Positions 1 through 7,448 of a stretch of 38,718 bases of DNA are shown one piece after another (position 1 is the stretch's first letter; every line of letters starts with the position of its first letter). The notes under the pieces were generated by a model, which did no database searches, had not been told where the DNA came from, and saw only the letters and a program-made list of their open reading frames with translations. This stretch comes from Janthinobacterium sp. GTDB lineage: Bacteria; Pseudomonadota; Gammaproteobacteria; Burkholderiales; Burkholderiaceae_D. A program made the translations under genes and the position numbers. The stretch is taken from assembly GCF_009923995.1 (NCBI RefSeq), contig NZ_RFSK01000056.1, forward strand, positions 1-38,718. The letters are read 5' to 3'.

Positions 1-132
1 GCTTGTTAAGCGCCTGCATCAAAGCGTAGTTCTGGAAGCCACCGCTCACAGCACTTGAAAGGCCGCCCAGCCCTTGGGCCTGAGCATTTGCCGCTCCGAT
101 AATGCCACCGGCCTGCGCTTGCCCCTGACCAG

Positions 133-447
133 CTAACAGATTGCTGACATTTGTTGCCGATTGCTGCCCTGCTGCTGCTGTGCCTGCTGCTGCGGCGGCG
201 GCTGCATCTGCGGCAGCGCCTGCTGTACCAGTTGCTGTACTACCTGCGGCACTGGCCATTGCCCCGCCTGTTGCGCTTGTTGTTGCGACTGCTGCACCTG
301 CGGCTGCGCCTGCTCCCTCTCTTGCTGCAGCAGCATGTCCAACAACTGCTTTTGCCGATCTGCAGTCGACTCACTCGCATTCTGTGCTTGCAAGGGTGGC
401 GCAGACAACAAGGCCGCGTACAGTAGAACTCCGATAGGTTTTTTCAT
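133..447 (-). CDS. Glutamine-rich exported protein, apparently frameshifted and cut by the window edge
   Basis: As written, the frame encodes 104 residues: an N-terminal signal peptide (MKKPIG..., hydrophobic core, cleavage probably after LQA around residue 21), a short charged helix (about 25-50) and a run dominated by Gln and Pro. The start is supported by GAGG four bases upstream of the ATG. The frame ends at a TAG (133-135). The -1 frame beside it stays open from about position 365 to the window edge. There it encodes a Gly/Ala/Asn-rich tail (with GIIGAANAQAQGLGG and SAVSGGFQNYALMQALN) that looks like genuine protein. A single missing G in the G run at 167-169 would join the two parts. 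The product is therefore probably longer, 447 to beyond 1. I do not recognise the family. The Gly/Ala tail vaguely recalls low-complexity segments of phage virion proteins, but that is not a basis for naming it. Confidence 0.5.
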   Translation of the reverse strand: MKKPIGVLLYAALLSAPPLQAQNASESTADRQKQLLDMLLQQEREQAQPQVQQSQQQAQQAGQWPVPQVVQQLVQQALPQMQPPPQQQAQQQQGSNRQQMSAIC

Positions 448-881
448 GAGACCTCATGGTTAGTTGGAATAAAAAATGCAGCGGGGAACATGTCTGCTTT
501 CCTTACACGTCTTGGCCAGAGATGCCGGCGGCTGGCCGGACACGCTGCAAGCACCCGCAGCGCGGTGCGCCCCGGATAGGCCACCTGCCGCGCCGGCTTC
601 CCACTCTTGCCGTCCATGCAGAAAAAGGGCTGCCCGCACCGCTGTCCCGCATGTAAAAATGTATCAAATCGGCAAATTATACAATTTATTAATTATTTTT
701 TGGAAATAATAATTTTTTTACCACAACTTAACAAGCCGCTTGTACCATCCTTCCCTGCCATGCTTTGAGTAGAACGGTAGACAGGCGGCGCGGCGCGGCC
801 ATAATGCAGACAGAGACGCCCCGCACCGCAGACCCGCCCTGGCCTTGGCCACGGCGCACGCCGGAACGAAGAGGAGAGGAC
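448..881. other. Intergenic region between the Q-rich gene and radC
   Basis: These 434 bases hold no convincing gene. The short open frames here have no ribosome-binding site and no domain-like composition. The stretch 655-725 is strikingly AT-rich against its GC-rich surroundings. It contains a perfect minus-strand -10 hexamer (TATAAT, plus positions 676-681) with only a weak -35 candidate (TTTCCA, spacing 19). It could be the promoter of the gene starting at 447, with a leader of about 220 bases. No clear radC promoter was found. The radC frame stays open upstream to 765, but that N-terminal part (Pro/Trp/Arg-rich) does not look like RadC. Confidence 0.5.
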
Positions 882-1556
882 ATGGCAATCAAGGACTGGC
901 CCGCCGGCGAGCGGCCGCGCGAACGCCTGATCGAGGATGGCGCGCAGTCGCTGTCGGATGCGGAATTGCTGGCCGTCTTCCTGCGCACTGGCGTGCGCGG
1001 CAAGAGCGCCGTGCAGCTGGCGCGCGACACGGTGGAGCACTTCGGTTCCCTGCGGGGCCTGTTCGGCGCCAGCCTCGTGAACTTTTCCGCCGTGCATGGC
1101 ATGGGCAGCGCCAAGTTTGCCCAGCTGCAAGCGGTGCTGGAACTGGCCAGGCGCGCCATCATCGAGGACTTGCAGGCGGGCCAGGCCCTCAATTCTCCGC
1201 ACGCCGTGAAAGACTATCTGCGCCTGACCCTGGGCCACCTGGCGCACGAAGCCTTCCATGTGTTGTTTTTAGACGTCAAGAACCGCCTGATCACCACCCG
1301 GGAAATGTTTCGCGGCACCCTCACCCACACCAGCGTGTATCCGCGCGAAGTGGTGAAACAGGCGCTGCTGCACAACGCGGCCAGCGTCATGCTGGCCCAC
1401 AATCACCCGTCCGGCACACCCGAACCGAGCGAATCGGATTTATTGCTGACGCGCGCGCTGGTGCAAGCGTTGTCGCTGGTGGACGTGCGCATCCTCGACC
1501 ATTTCGTTGTGGCCGGGCGGCAAGTGCATTCCTTCGCGGAGCACGGCCAGATCTAG
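882..1556 (+). CDS. radC: RadC family JAB/MPN-domain protein
   Basis: 224 residues, the usual length for RadC. The N-terminal helix-hairpin-helix-like part (about 1-100; [24 protein letters not shown], then GSLRGLF...[14 protein letters not shown]) is followed by a JAMM/MPN zinc-binding domain with H173-x-H175-P and S183-x2-D186. The family was long called a DNA repair protein; its real role is unsettled, and a metal-dependent hydrolase activity is inferred from the JAMM motif. I chose the ATG at 882 because GAGGAGAGG lies just upstream and the family starts at this point. An in-frame ATG at 765 would add 39 unlikely residues. It sits directly upstream of rpmB-rpmG, a classic proteobacterial arrangement. 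The stop codon overlaps a short GC-rich dyad (1555-1570). Confidence 0.95.
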   Translation: MAIKDWPAGERPRERLIEDGAQSLSDAELLAVFLRTGVRGKSAVQLARDTVEHFGSLRGLFGASLVNFSAVHGMGSAKFAQLQAVLELARRAIIEDLQAGQALNSPHAVKDYLRLTLGHLAHEAFHVLFLDVKNRLITTREMFRGTLTHTSVYPREVVKQALLHNAASVMLAHNHPSGTPEPSESDLLLTRALVQALSLVDVRILDHFVVAGRQVHSFAEHGQI

Positions 1557-1632
1557 GCCGGGGCCGGCCTCGACGCAGTTAACCATGTGTAAACAAGGAC
1601 ATACGTGATGGCGCCGAGATGCTTATCTAACA

Positions 1633-1650
1633 GTAAACAGCGCTGTTTAC
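1633..1650. promoter_or_regulatory. Perfect 18-bp palindrome upstream of rpmBG
   Basis: GTAAACAGCGCTGTTTAC is an uninterrupted perfect palindrome, about 85 bases before the rpmB -35. Having no loop, it looks more like a protein-binding dyad than an RNA hairpin. A separate weak hairpin (TTCCCC at 1658-1663 with GGGGAA at 1673-1678) follows. The rest of the 1557-1803 gap holds only the promoter. Which protein binds is unknown; the operator role is inference. Confidence 0.45.
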
Positions 1651-1735
1651 CAGTACCTTCCCCTATGAAGACGGGGAAAAGTAAGATTGTTAAATTTTTT
1701 CAATACAACATGACACAATTGTTTTTCGCAAGTCA

Positions 1736-1764
1736 TTGATAAATCGGCTTATTTTGGATATACT
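1736..1764 (+). promoter_or_regulatory. Sigma-70 promoter of rpmB-rpmG
   Basis: TTGATA (1736-1741) and TATACT (1759-1764) are separated by 17 bases, a near-consensus vegetative promoter. Transcription should start near 1771, giving a leader of about 33 bases with AGGAG (1793-1797) seven bases before the rpmB ATG. Confidence 0.8.
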
Positions 1765-1803
1765 CTCGTTTTTCCAATTTGGAATATCTTTAAGGAGTGC
1801 GCC

Positions 1804-2040
1804 ATGGCACGTGTTTGCCAAGTCACTGGGAAGAAGCCGATGGTCGGCAACAATGTTTCCCATGCAAACAACAAAACCAAACGTCGTTTTTTGCCTAACT
1901 TGCAGAATCGTCGTATTTTTGTTGAATCTGAAAACCGCTGGGTCTCCCTGCGTTTGTCCAACGCCGGTCTGCGCGTCATCGATAAAGTCGGCATCGACGC
2001 CGTATTGGTCGATATGCGCGCTCGTGGCGAAAAAGTCTAA
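1804..2040 (+). CDS. rpmB: 50S ribosomal protein L28
   Basis: 78 residues, the normal bacterial length. The sequence [12 protein letters not shown]...[20 protein letters not shown] is characteristic of L28, a small basic protein of the large ribosomal subunit. The start has AGGAG seven bases upstream and is driven by the promoter at 1736-1764. Its codons are less GC-rich at third positions than neighbouring genes, as expected for a highly expressed gene with its own codon preference. It is co-transcribed with rpmG, 22 bases downstream. Confidence 0.97.
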   Translation: MARVCQVTGKKPMVGNNVSHANNKTKRRFLPNLQNRRIFVESENRWVSLRLSNAGLRVIDKVGIDAVLVDMRARGEKV

Positions 2041-2062
2041 TTAGCAGAATAAGGGAGCTATC

Positions 2063-2230
2063 ATGGCAAAATCAGGCCGCGACAAAATCAAGTTAGAATC
2101 GACCGCCGGTACGGGTCACTTCTACACGACCACCAAAAACAAGCGTACGACGCCTGCGAAAATGGAGATCATGAAATTCGATCCTAAAGCACGCAAGCAC
2201 GTAACGTACAAAGAAACCAAGATCAAGTAA
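2063..2230 (+). CDS. rpmG: 50S ribosomal protein L33
   Basis: 55 residues ([33 protein letters not shown]...YKETKIK), the normal length for L33. It is the zinc-free (C-minus) form: no CxxC pairs are present. GGGAG lies six bases before the ATG. It forms a two-gene operon with rpmB and is followed at once by an intrinsic terminator. Confidence 0.96.
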   Translation: MAKSGRDKIKLESTAGTGHFYTTTKNKRTTPAKMEIMKFDPKARKHVTYKETKIK

Positions 2231-2251
2231 TTGATACTGTGTTCTCTGATG

Positions 2252-2281
2252 AAAAAGCCGCTCCAATGAGCGGTTTTTTTA
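2252..2281 (+). terminator. Intrinsic terminator of rpmBG
   Basis: GCCGCTC (2257-2263) pairs with GAGCGGT across a four-base loop, with one G-U pair, preceded by A residues and followed by a run of about eight T. It ends the rpmB-rpmG transcript. The remaining bases up to the convergent lipoprotein gene (2282-2369) show nothing else. Confidence 0.85.
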
Positions 2282-2369
2282 TTGCCCAATCGCTCAGGCC
2301 TGCAAGCAAGCCGGCCCGGCAACCTGCATCGAAGCGGGGACATATGCCGTACGTCCCCGCAGTCCGATG

Positions 2370-4505
2370 CTAGCGAATCTTCGTGCCCAGAATATAGCGT
2401 GGATAGAAACCGGCTGGCATGGCATAGCCGACAGGTACACCGCTTGACCTTAACAAGGTATGAAAATAGCGCTCGCCCTCCGATACCACCATGAATGCAT
2501 AACCATCATAGTCCGGCCCCATTTGCGTTTCGTAGCACGCTGCCGGATTGGACGCCGGGCCATAGAATGTCAGCTTCAGGCGGAACAGGTTGGCCTTCGA
2601 ATCGGGAGAAACGGAGGCAATACGCCCCTGGATCCGGCAGCCAGCCTCTGTCGTGCCGCTGATGCTGCCATCTGGTGCAATGTAACTGGCGCCGGCAGCC
2701 ACGTACGTCCCGCTGATATCGGCCAGGCTCAATGCCAGCGCATTCTCAATGCTGTAAGAATCGAAGGACAAGGTCACCGTCTGGCCGCCAGCGGCGGACA
2801 TGGTGCCCATGATGCGCGTTTTCGGCACGATGCTGCCAGATGCCTGAACGCCCTCAATCGACGTGGAGGTATGAACCGTGCTCTTGCTGCCAAGCTGCCA
2901 CGTAGCACCGTCGCTGAGAAACTCGCCAAATACATGCACCATCTCGCTTGAAAATGGCGAGTCGGTTTGCCAGGCCGTTTCACCATTGGGCAATATCAAT
3001 GCGAATTCGGGATAGTTTTTCGTCGATGGGCGCCGCCAGACACCTGCCGCGCCATCGGCCCCGGAGGCGAATGAGCCTGCATCGGGATTCGCCAGTGTCA
3101 CGCCGGGATAGGATTGCCGGCCAATATAACGCGCAGCGGTCCAGGCCCCACTCGCAGCGCTATTTGGAATGCTCCAGGTTCCCGCTCCCGTCCCGTCCGG
3201 CTTGAATGCACCATGAAAAATGGCTGCCACTTGCGTACTTTCCGGCAGATGCTGATTAATACGCATATTCAGCGCGACGTTGCCAGTCTTATCCACTTCG
3301 CCGCGCAGCGCAAAGTCGCCCAGCAGCTTGCCATTGGAGATGCACATCCCTGGTGTATAGCTGCCGCCGGAAGGAGACACAAACAGGACATCGCAAAAAC
3401 CGGCATTCGTCCCGGTAAATTCCAGCTTCCAGTATTCTCCATACACGCCGCCATTCGGTGCGCCGCCGACGGCCGGCGTGGTTTGATATGGCGCGTCCAT
3501 CTGCGCCGTTACCTCAACAACGGCACTGCTGGCATAACGCTCGCCGGGATGATCGACGACAACGCTCAGCATATAACTTCCAGGCTTGTCCGCGACAAAG
3601 CTTGGCTTCGCCGTATTCGCCAAGCTCAACTCCGCCACGCTCGTGGCCGGCTTGCCAATAATTTTCCAGCGAAAATTCGGCACGACACCGGGTGCGGCCT
3701 GGCTGGCACTGGCATCAAGCAATACTGTCGCCCCCGTTGCGACCGCCTGCGGCAGGCCAGCATTGGCGACGGGTGCGGCCTTGAGTTCAACGAGCAGCTT
3801 TTTTATGTCAGCAACGGTTTGAGTCGATGCCAGCGCCTTGTTAATCAATCCAAGCTGAACGGGATTAAAATAAGCGCCGACCTTATCCAGCAACTTGTCG
3901 TGCGCATCCCCTCCTGCCTTGTCGGCCGCGGTGGCGGCCCTCAATGGCGCGCCTATAAAATCCTGCAAGAAGCTGATATTGAACCGGTCTTGCAGTAGCG
4001 CGGTCACATCTGCCTGTACGGCAAGCACATTGACTGCATTGATCGTATTGACCAGCGAGGCCGCATCAACATTCGGGAACAAACCAGCCACATCGCGGCC
4101 AAACAACCGTGCGCTGAGCATGTCGGTCAGTGGCGTGATATGGGCCGTTGCCGCATTGCCCGTCCCTACGACAACCGAATGCAGCCTGACGCCAGTGACG
4201 GGTGTCGTCAATTGTAAAACGCAAGGAAATTTCCCTTCGACAATCTCCATTTTATAAGTGCCATCGGGACCGCTCAGCACTTGCGCACTGCCCGTCTGGC
4301 ATTTTGCATGAATCGATGCATCGACGATAGCCAGGCCGGTTGCCGCCGTACCGCTGAGCGTGAGACTGCTTTTCCCAACGGGAGGGGGATTCGGATTGCC
4401 AGGATTGGGATTCATCGGCTCTGGCGAAGAGGAACCGCCACCACATGCGGCGAGCGCCGCCAGAACGACACATCCCATTACTGCATTTCGTATCAACATT
4501 GACAT
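2370..4505 (-). CDS. Large surface or periplasmic lipoprotein with a PKD/REJ-like domain
   Basis: 711 residues with a lipoprotein signal (LAAC box, lipidated Cys21) followed by a low-complexity GGGSSSPEP...NPNPGNPNPPP linker. A beta-rich N-terminal part (about 48-130, with the Thr-Pro-Leu-Thr segment often seen in such Burkholderiales lipoproteins) precedes a stretch of helices. A PKD/REJ-like Ig-fold comes next (about 243-330: ANAGLPQAVATGATVLLDAS...FRWKI...SYMLSVVV). The C-terminal half is beta-rich without a domain I can name. The start is set by GGGAAG five bases upstream. Its base composition is somewhat lower in GC than its neighbours, a mild sign of accessory or fast-evolving status. 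It is isolated: convergent with rpmBG, with its own upstream region. Function unknown; an adhesive or binding role at the cell envelope is only a guess from the architecture. Confidence 0.85.
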   Translation of the reverse strand: MSMLIRNAVMGCVVLAALAACGGGSSSPEPMNPNPGNPNPPPVGKSSLTLSGTAATGLAIVDASIHAKCQTGSAQVLSGPDGTYKMEIVEGKFPCVLQLTTPVTGVRLHSVVVGTGNAATAHITPLTDMLSARLFGRDVAGLFPNVDAASLVNTINAVNVLAVQADVTALLQDRFNISFLQDFIGAPLRAATAADKAGGDAHDKLLDKVGAYFNPVQLGLINKALASTQTVADIKKLLVELKAAPVANAGLPQAVATGATVLLDASASQAAPGVVPNFRWKIIGKPATSVAELSLANTAKPSFVADKPGSYMLSVVVDHPGERYASSAVVEVTAQMDAPYQTTPAVGGAPNGGVYGEYWKLEFTGTNAGFCDVLFVSPSGGSYTPGMCISNGKLLGDFALRGEVDKTGNVALNMRINQHLPESTQVAAIFHGAFKPDGTGAGTWSIPNSAASGAWTAARYIGRQSYPGVTLANPDAGSFASGADGAAGVWRRPSTKNYPEFALILPNGETAWQTDSPFSSEMVHVFGEFLSDGATWQLGSKSTVHTSTSIEGVQASGSIVPKTRIMGTMSAAGGQTVTLSFDSYSIENALALSLADISGTYVAAGASYIAPDGSISGTTEAGCRIQGRIASVSPDSKANLFRLKLTFYGPASNPAACYETQMGPDYDGYAFMVVSEGERYFHTLLRSSGVPVGYAMPAGFYPRYILGTKIR

Positions 4506-4580
4506 GCAAACTTCCCTATTTTAATTAATTTACAAGGAAAGTATTTCATACAATTATTATCTTAGCAAACCAGCCAGGGC

Positions 4581-4610
4581 AAAAAAATGGCCCCGCAAGC
4601 GGAGCCATTG
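4581..4610 (-). terminator. Intrinsic terminator of the desaturase gene
   Basis: On the minus strand AATGGCTCCGC pairs with GCGGGGCCATT (one G-U pair) and is followed by seven T. It lies about 20 bases after the desaturase stop. Confidence 0.8.
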
Positions 4611-4628
4611 TTTCAAATCAACACGCGA

Positions 4629-5837
4629 TCAAGCATAGCTGCGCAAGCGCAGTGAAAAGTCTTGCAGCGACTTGATGCCCGACGCTTCGGCGCGCGTGCA
4701 CCAGTCTTGCAGCTTGTGCAGCAATTGTTCGCGCGTAAAGTGCGAACGTTCCCAGATGGCGCCCAGTTCCACGCGCATGTGGTGCATGGTTTCCAGCGCC
4801 TTGCTGTGCTGGAACAATTCCGACAGCTGCTCATGGTGCGCATCGGCCAGCTTGCCCGGTTCGCGCTGCATCAGCTTGCGCGACGATTTCAGGAAGCGCT
4901 TTTCCAGCTCGGCCTTGTGCTTCAGGTGTTCCAGCTCTTCCTTCCAGGCATGCTTGATCGATTTCGCATACTTGGCCATCACGTCGTAACGGTTGGCGAT
5001 GACGGACTGCAAGGTCTCAAAGTCCGCTTCCAGCTTGCCGTGCGAGAACTTCGGTGCCGGCGCCAGCTTTTTCACCTTGGCCAGGCCCAGCATTTCCAGG
5101 GCGCGGATATATGCCCAGCCGATATCGATTTCGTACCATTTCGACGACAGCTTGGCCGAAGTCGCATAGGTATGGTGATTGTTGTGCAACTCTTCACCAC
5201 CGATCAAGATGCCGAAAGGAATGATGTTGGTGGCCGCGTCCGCGCAATCGTAGTTGCGGTAGCCCCAGTAGTGGCCGATGCCGTTGATGATGCCGGCTGC
5301 CGTAATCGGGATCCACATCATCTGCACGGCCCACACGGAAATGCCGATCACGCCGAAGAGGATGAAATTGATGACGAAGAGCGACACCACACCCAGCCAG
5401 CTGTACTTGGTGTACAGGTTGCGCTCGATCCAGTCCGTCGGCGTGCCGTGGCCATATTTGGCCATGGTTTCCATGTTCTTCGATTCAGCGCGGTACAGCT
5501 CGGCGCCTTCCCAGAAGACTTTCTTGATGCCGCGCGTCACGGGGCTGTGCGGATCTTCTTCCGTATCGCACTTGGCGTGATGCTTGCGGTGGATGGCGGC
5601 CCACTCCTTGGTGACCTGGCCCGTCGTCAGCCACAGCCAGAAACGGAAGAAATGGCTGGGAATCGCATGCAATTCCAGCGCCCGGTGGGCCTGGTGGCGG
5701 TGCAGGTAAATCGTGACGCTGGCGATGGTGATATGCGTGACCACCATGGTGTATAGGAAAACTTGCCATGCGGACAAATCGGTAATGCCAGTTGCCATGA
5801 ACTGCAAAACGTCGTGTAAAACGGAACTCAATGTCAT
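4629..5837 (-). CDS. Membrane fatty-acid (acyl) desaturase with C-terminal helical extension
   Basis: 402 residues from the ATG at 5837, chosen for its GGAG ribosome site; an upstream in-frame ATG at 5885 lacks one. The three histidine boxes of the membrane di-iron desaturases are present: HRHQAH (46-51), HRKHH (83-87) and HNNHH (218-222). Hydrophobic membrane segments lie at about 24-44, 60-72, 148-165 and 168-188. The family introduces a double bond (usually delta-9) into acyl chains at the inner membrane to adjust lipid fluidity, using oxygen and an electron donor. The last 130 residues or so (270-402) form a charged, Lys/Glu-rich helical tail beyond the usual core. The gene stands alone with its own terminator, and a palindrome overlaps its likely -10 (5910-5932), pointing to a repressor. 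Confidence 0.9.
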   Translation of the reverse strand: MTLSSVLHDVLQFMATGITDLSAWQVFLYTMVVTHITIASVTIYLHRHQAHRALELHAIPSHFFRFWLWLTTGQVTKEWAAIHRKHHAKCDTEEDPHSPVTRGIKKVFWEGAELYRAESKNMETMAKYGHGTPTDWIERNLYTKYSWLGVVSLFVINFILFGVIGISVWAVQMMWIPITAAGIINGIGHYWGYRNYDCADAATNIIPFGILIGGEELHNNHHTYATSAKLSSKWYEIDIGWAYIRALEMLGLAKVKKLAPAPKFSHGKLEADFETLQSVIANRYDVMAKYAKSIKHAWKEELEHLKHKAELEKRFLKSSRKLMQREPGKLADAHHEQLSELFQHSKALETMHHMRVELGAIWERSHFTREQLLHKLQDWCTRAEASGIKSLQDFSLRLRSYA

Positions 5838-5909
5838 TACTACTACTCCAAGTGGACAGGGCATGCGCACGGTCGCTCCAGGCACCCTGGAGGTCCGGCA
5901 GAGTTAATT

Positions 5910-5932
5910 TTAGGCGTGATTGTACGCCCTAA
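5910..5932 (-). promoter_or_regulatory. Desaturase promoter with a dyad centred on the -10
   Basis: On the minus strand TACAAT (plus 5919-5924) is a good -10, about 80 bases before the desaturase ATG. It sits exactly in the centre of an inverted repeat with arms TTAGGCGT (5910-5917) and ACGCCCTAA (5924-5932), one base longer on one side. No clear -35 is seen at ideal spacing (TTGCCT at 19). A dyad over a -10 is typical for a repressor. A lipid-sensing TetR-type regulator (DesT/FabR-like) is a reasonable but unproven candidate. Confidence 0.5.
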
Positions 5933-5970
5933 TGGGTGCGGTCAGGCAAAAACGGAGGCAGGCAGCGAGG

Positions 5971-7329
5971 TTAAGGCTGGGTGCCGGATGGCGCGGACTC
6001 ACCCTCGGCGGCGCTGGCGAGCGGTGCCGGTGGCGTACCCACAATACGCAATTCGCGTTGTGGGAAAGGAACACTGACCTTGTGTTCCTGCAAGGTGCGC
6101 CAGATGGCGCGGTTCACGTTCGACTTCACGCCGCCCGTGCCGTTTTCCGGGTCCGCGATCCAGAAACCGATCTGCAGATCCAGGCCGTCGGCGCCGAAAC
6201 GCACGAGCGTGGCCGATGGCGGCTTGCTTTGCGACACGCGCGGCACTCCGGCCGTGGCCGCTTCCAGCAAGGGGAAGATGGCATCGAGGTCCGTTTCGTA
6301 ACCGACCGACACGGCCGTCGACAGCCATACCATGCGATTCGTCAGCGACATGTTCTGCACGCCGCCGGAAATCAGCATTTCATTCGGCACGATGGATTCA
6401 ACGCCATCGCCGCCCAGTAAGACAGTATAGCGCGTATTGATCTGCGTCACCTTGCCCGTGAACTGGCCGACGGTGATCATGTCGCCGATGGTCAGGCTGC
6501 GGTCGAGCAGGATGATGAAGCCGGAGACGAAGTTGGCGGCAATCTTTTGCAGGCCGAAACCGAGCGCCACGCCGAAGGCGCCGCCGAACACGGACAGCAC
6601 CGTCAGGTCGATGCCCACCAGCGACAGGCTGACCAGCACGGACACGAGGATCAGCACGGCGCGGCCCATGCGCGACAGCACCACGCGCAGCGAGGTGTGC
6701 AGTCCCTGCATTTTCATCAGGCGCTCGTCGAGCGAGGTGCCGGCCCACATGGCCAGCACCAGCAGCACGGCCACCGAGATGGCCGCCTGCAGGATGGCCG
6801 CGACGGACACCTTGTTGCGTCCCAGCGGCACGACGATGCCTTCCAAAAATTCATGCAATTCCGGCCACAGTCCCGTGATGTACAGGGCCATGCCGGCCCA
6901 CACCACCACCGTGAAGATCTTTTCCAGCAGCAACATGGTGGGGCTGACCTCGCCATGGCGGGCGAAGATGCGGCGCAGCACATAAAAGCCGAAGCGCACC
7001 AGGGCCATCGAGGTGCACAGGGGAATGGCAATGCTGAGCAGATTCACCGACTGGAACTTGGCCAGGAAGTGCTGCGCAATGCCCAGCAACATGGCCGCCA
7101 GCACGGGCGTCAAAATGCGGATGAAACTGTCCGTACGCTGCAGGGTCTCCGGGCTGGCCGGCGTGGCTGCCGCTTCGGCCCGCTTGTGCAGGAATTCGCG
7201 CAACTGCCGCACCAGCAGCCAGCTCAGGGCCAGGCAGGCGGCGATGGCCAGCGCCTGCCACAGGATGGCCGGTTGGCGGAAATCGTCGACAAAGTCGGTG
7301 ATCAGGTTCAGCAGCGGGGTTTCAGTCAT
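5971..7329 (-). CDS. MscS-family mechanosensitive ion channel
   Basis: 452 residues. Several N-terminal transmembrane helices (about 22-42, 75-95, 100-120, 140-160, 180-200) lead to the conserved MscS pore helix and beta domain. The signature FGGAFGVALGFGLQKIAANFVSGFIIL lies at about 255-280, followed by LDRSLTIGDMITVG and a soluble C-terminal domain. MscS channels open under membrane tension and release solutes on hypo-osmotic shock. This protein is longer at the N-terminus than E. coli MscS (286 residues), with extra membrane helices, like YbdG/YnaI-type members. It is preceded on the same strand by the rsmB-type gene, but 119 bases and a large GC hairpin lie between, so co-transcription is uncertain. 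Confidence 0.92.
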   Translation of the reverse strand: MTETPLLNLITDFVDDFRQPAILWQALAIAACLALSWLLVRQLREFLHKRAEAAATPASPETLQRTDSFIRILTPVLAAMLLGIAQHFLAKFQSVNLLSIAIPLCTSMALVRFGFYVLRRIFARHGEVSPTMLLLEKIFTVVVWAGMALYITGLWPELHEFLEGIVVPLGRNKVSVAAILQAAISVAVLLVLAMWAGTSLDERLMKMQGLHTSLRVVLSRMGRAVLILVSVLVSLSLVGIDLTVLSVFGGAFGVALGFGLQKIAANFVSGFIILLDRSLTIGDMITVGQFTGKVTQINTRYTVLLGGDGVESIVPNEMLISGGVQNMSLTNRMVWLSTAVSVGYETDLDAIFPLLEAATAGVPRVSQSKPPSATLVRFGADGLDLQIGFWIADPENGTGGVKSNVNRAIWRTLQEHKVSVPFPQRELRIVGTPPAPLASAAEGESAPSGTQP

Positions 7330-7409
7330 GGCGGAGGCGGTCCGGAAGGTGGGGCGAAGAGGTAGGGATGGGGAATGATCCCGTGCCGCCAGGCGGGCTG
7401 GCGGCAGTG

Positions 7410-7440
7410 CGGCCGCCGCTGCGTGCTGCAGCGGCGGCCG
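7410..7440 (-). terminator. Strong GC hairpin after the rRNA methyltransferase gene
   Basis: A perfect 13-bp inverted repeat (CGGCCGCCGCTGC at 7410-7422, its complement at 7428-7440, loop of five) starts nine bases after the stop at 7449. It lacks a T tract, so it is not a classical intrinsic terminator. It may stabilise the mRNA 3' end or assist Rho. Confidence 0.45.
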
Positions 7441-7448
7441 TGACAGGC

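Noticed and set aside
141..463. Plus-strand open frames rich in Ala, Leu or Cys across the first 460 bases
   Set aside because: They are antisense shadows of the CAG-rich minus-strand gene; all frames are open because of the repeat, and none has a ribosome site.
765..881. N-terminal extension of radC from the ATG at 765
   Set aside because: The 39 added residues are Pro/Arg/Trp-rich and not RadC-like; the ATG at 882 has a strong ribosome site and gives the standard length.
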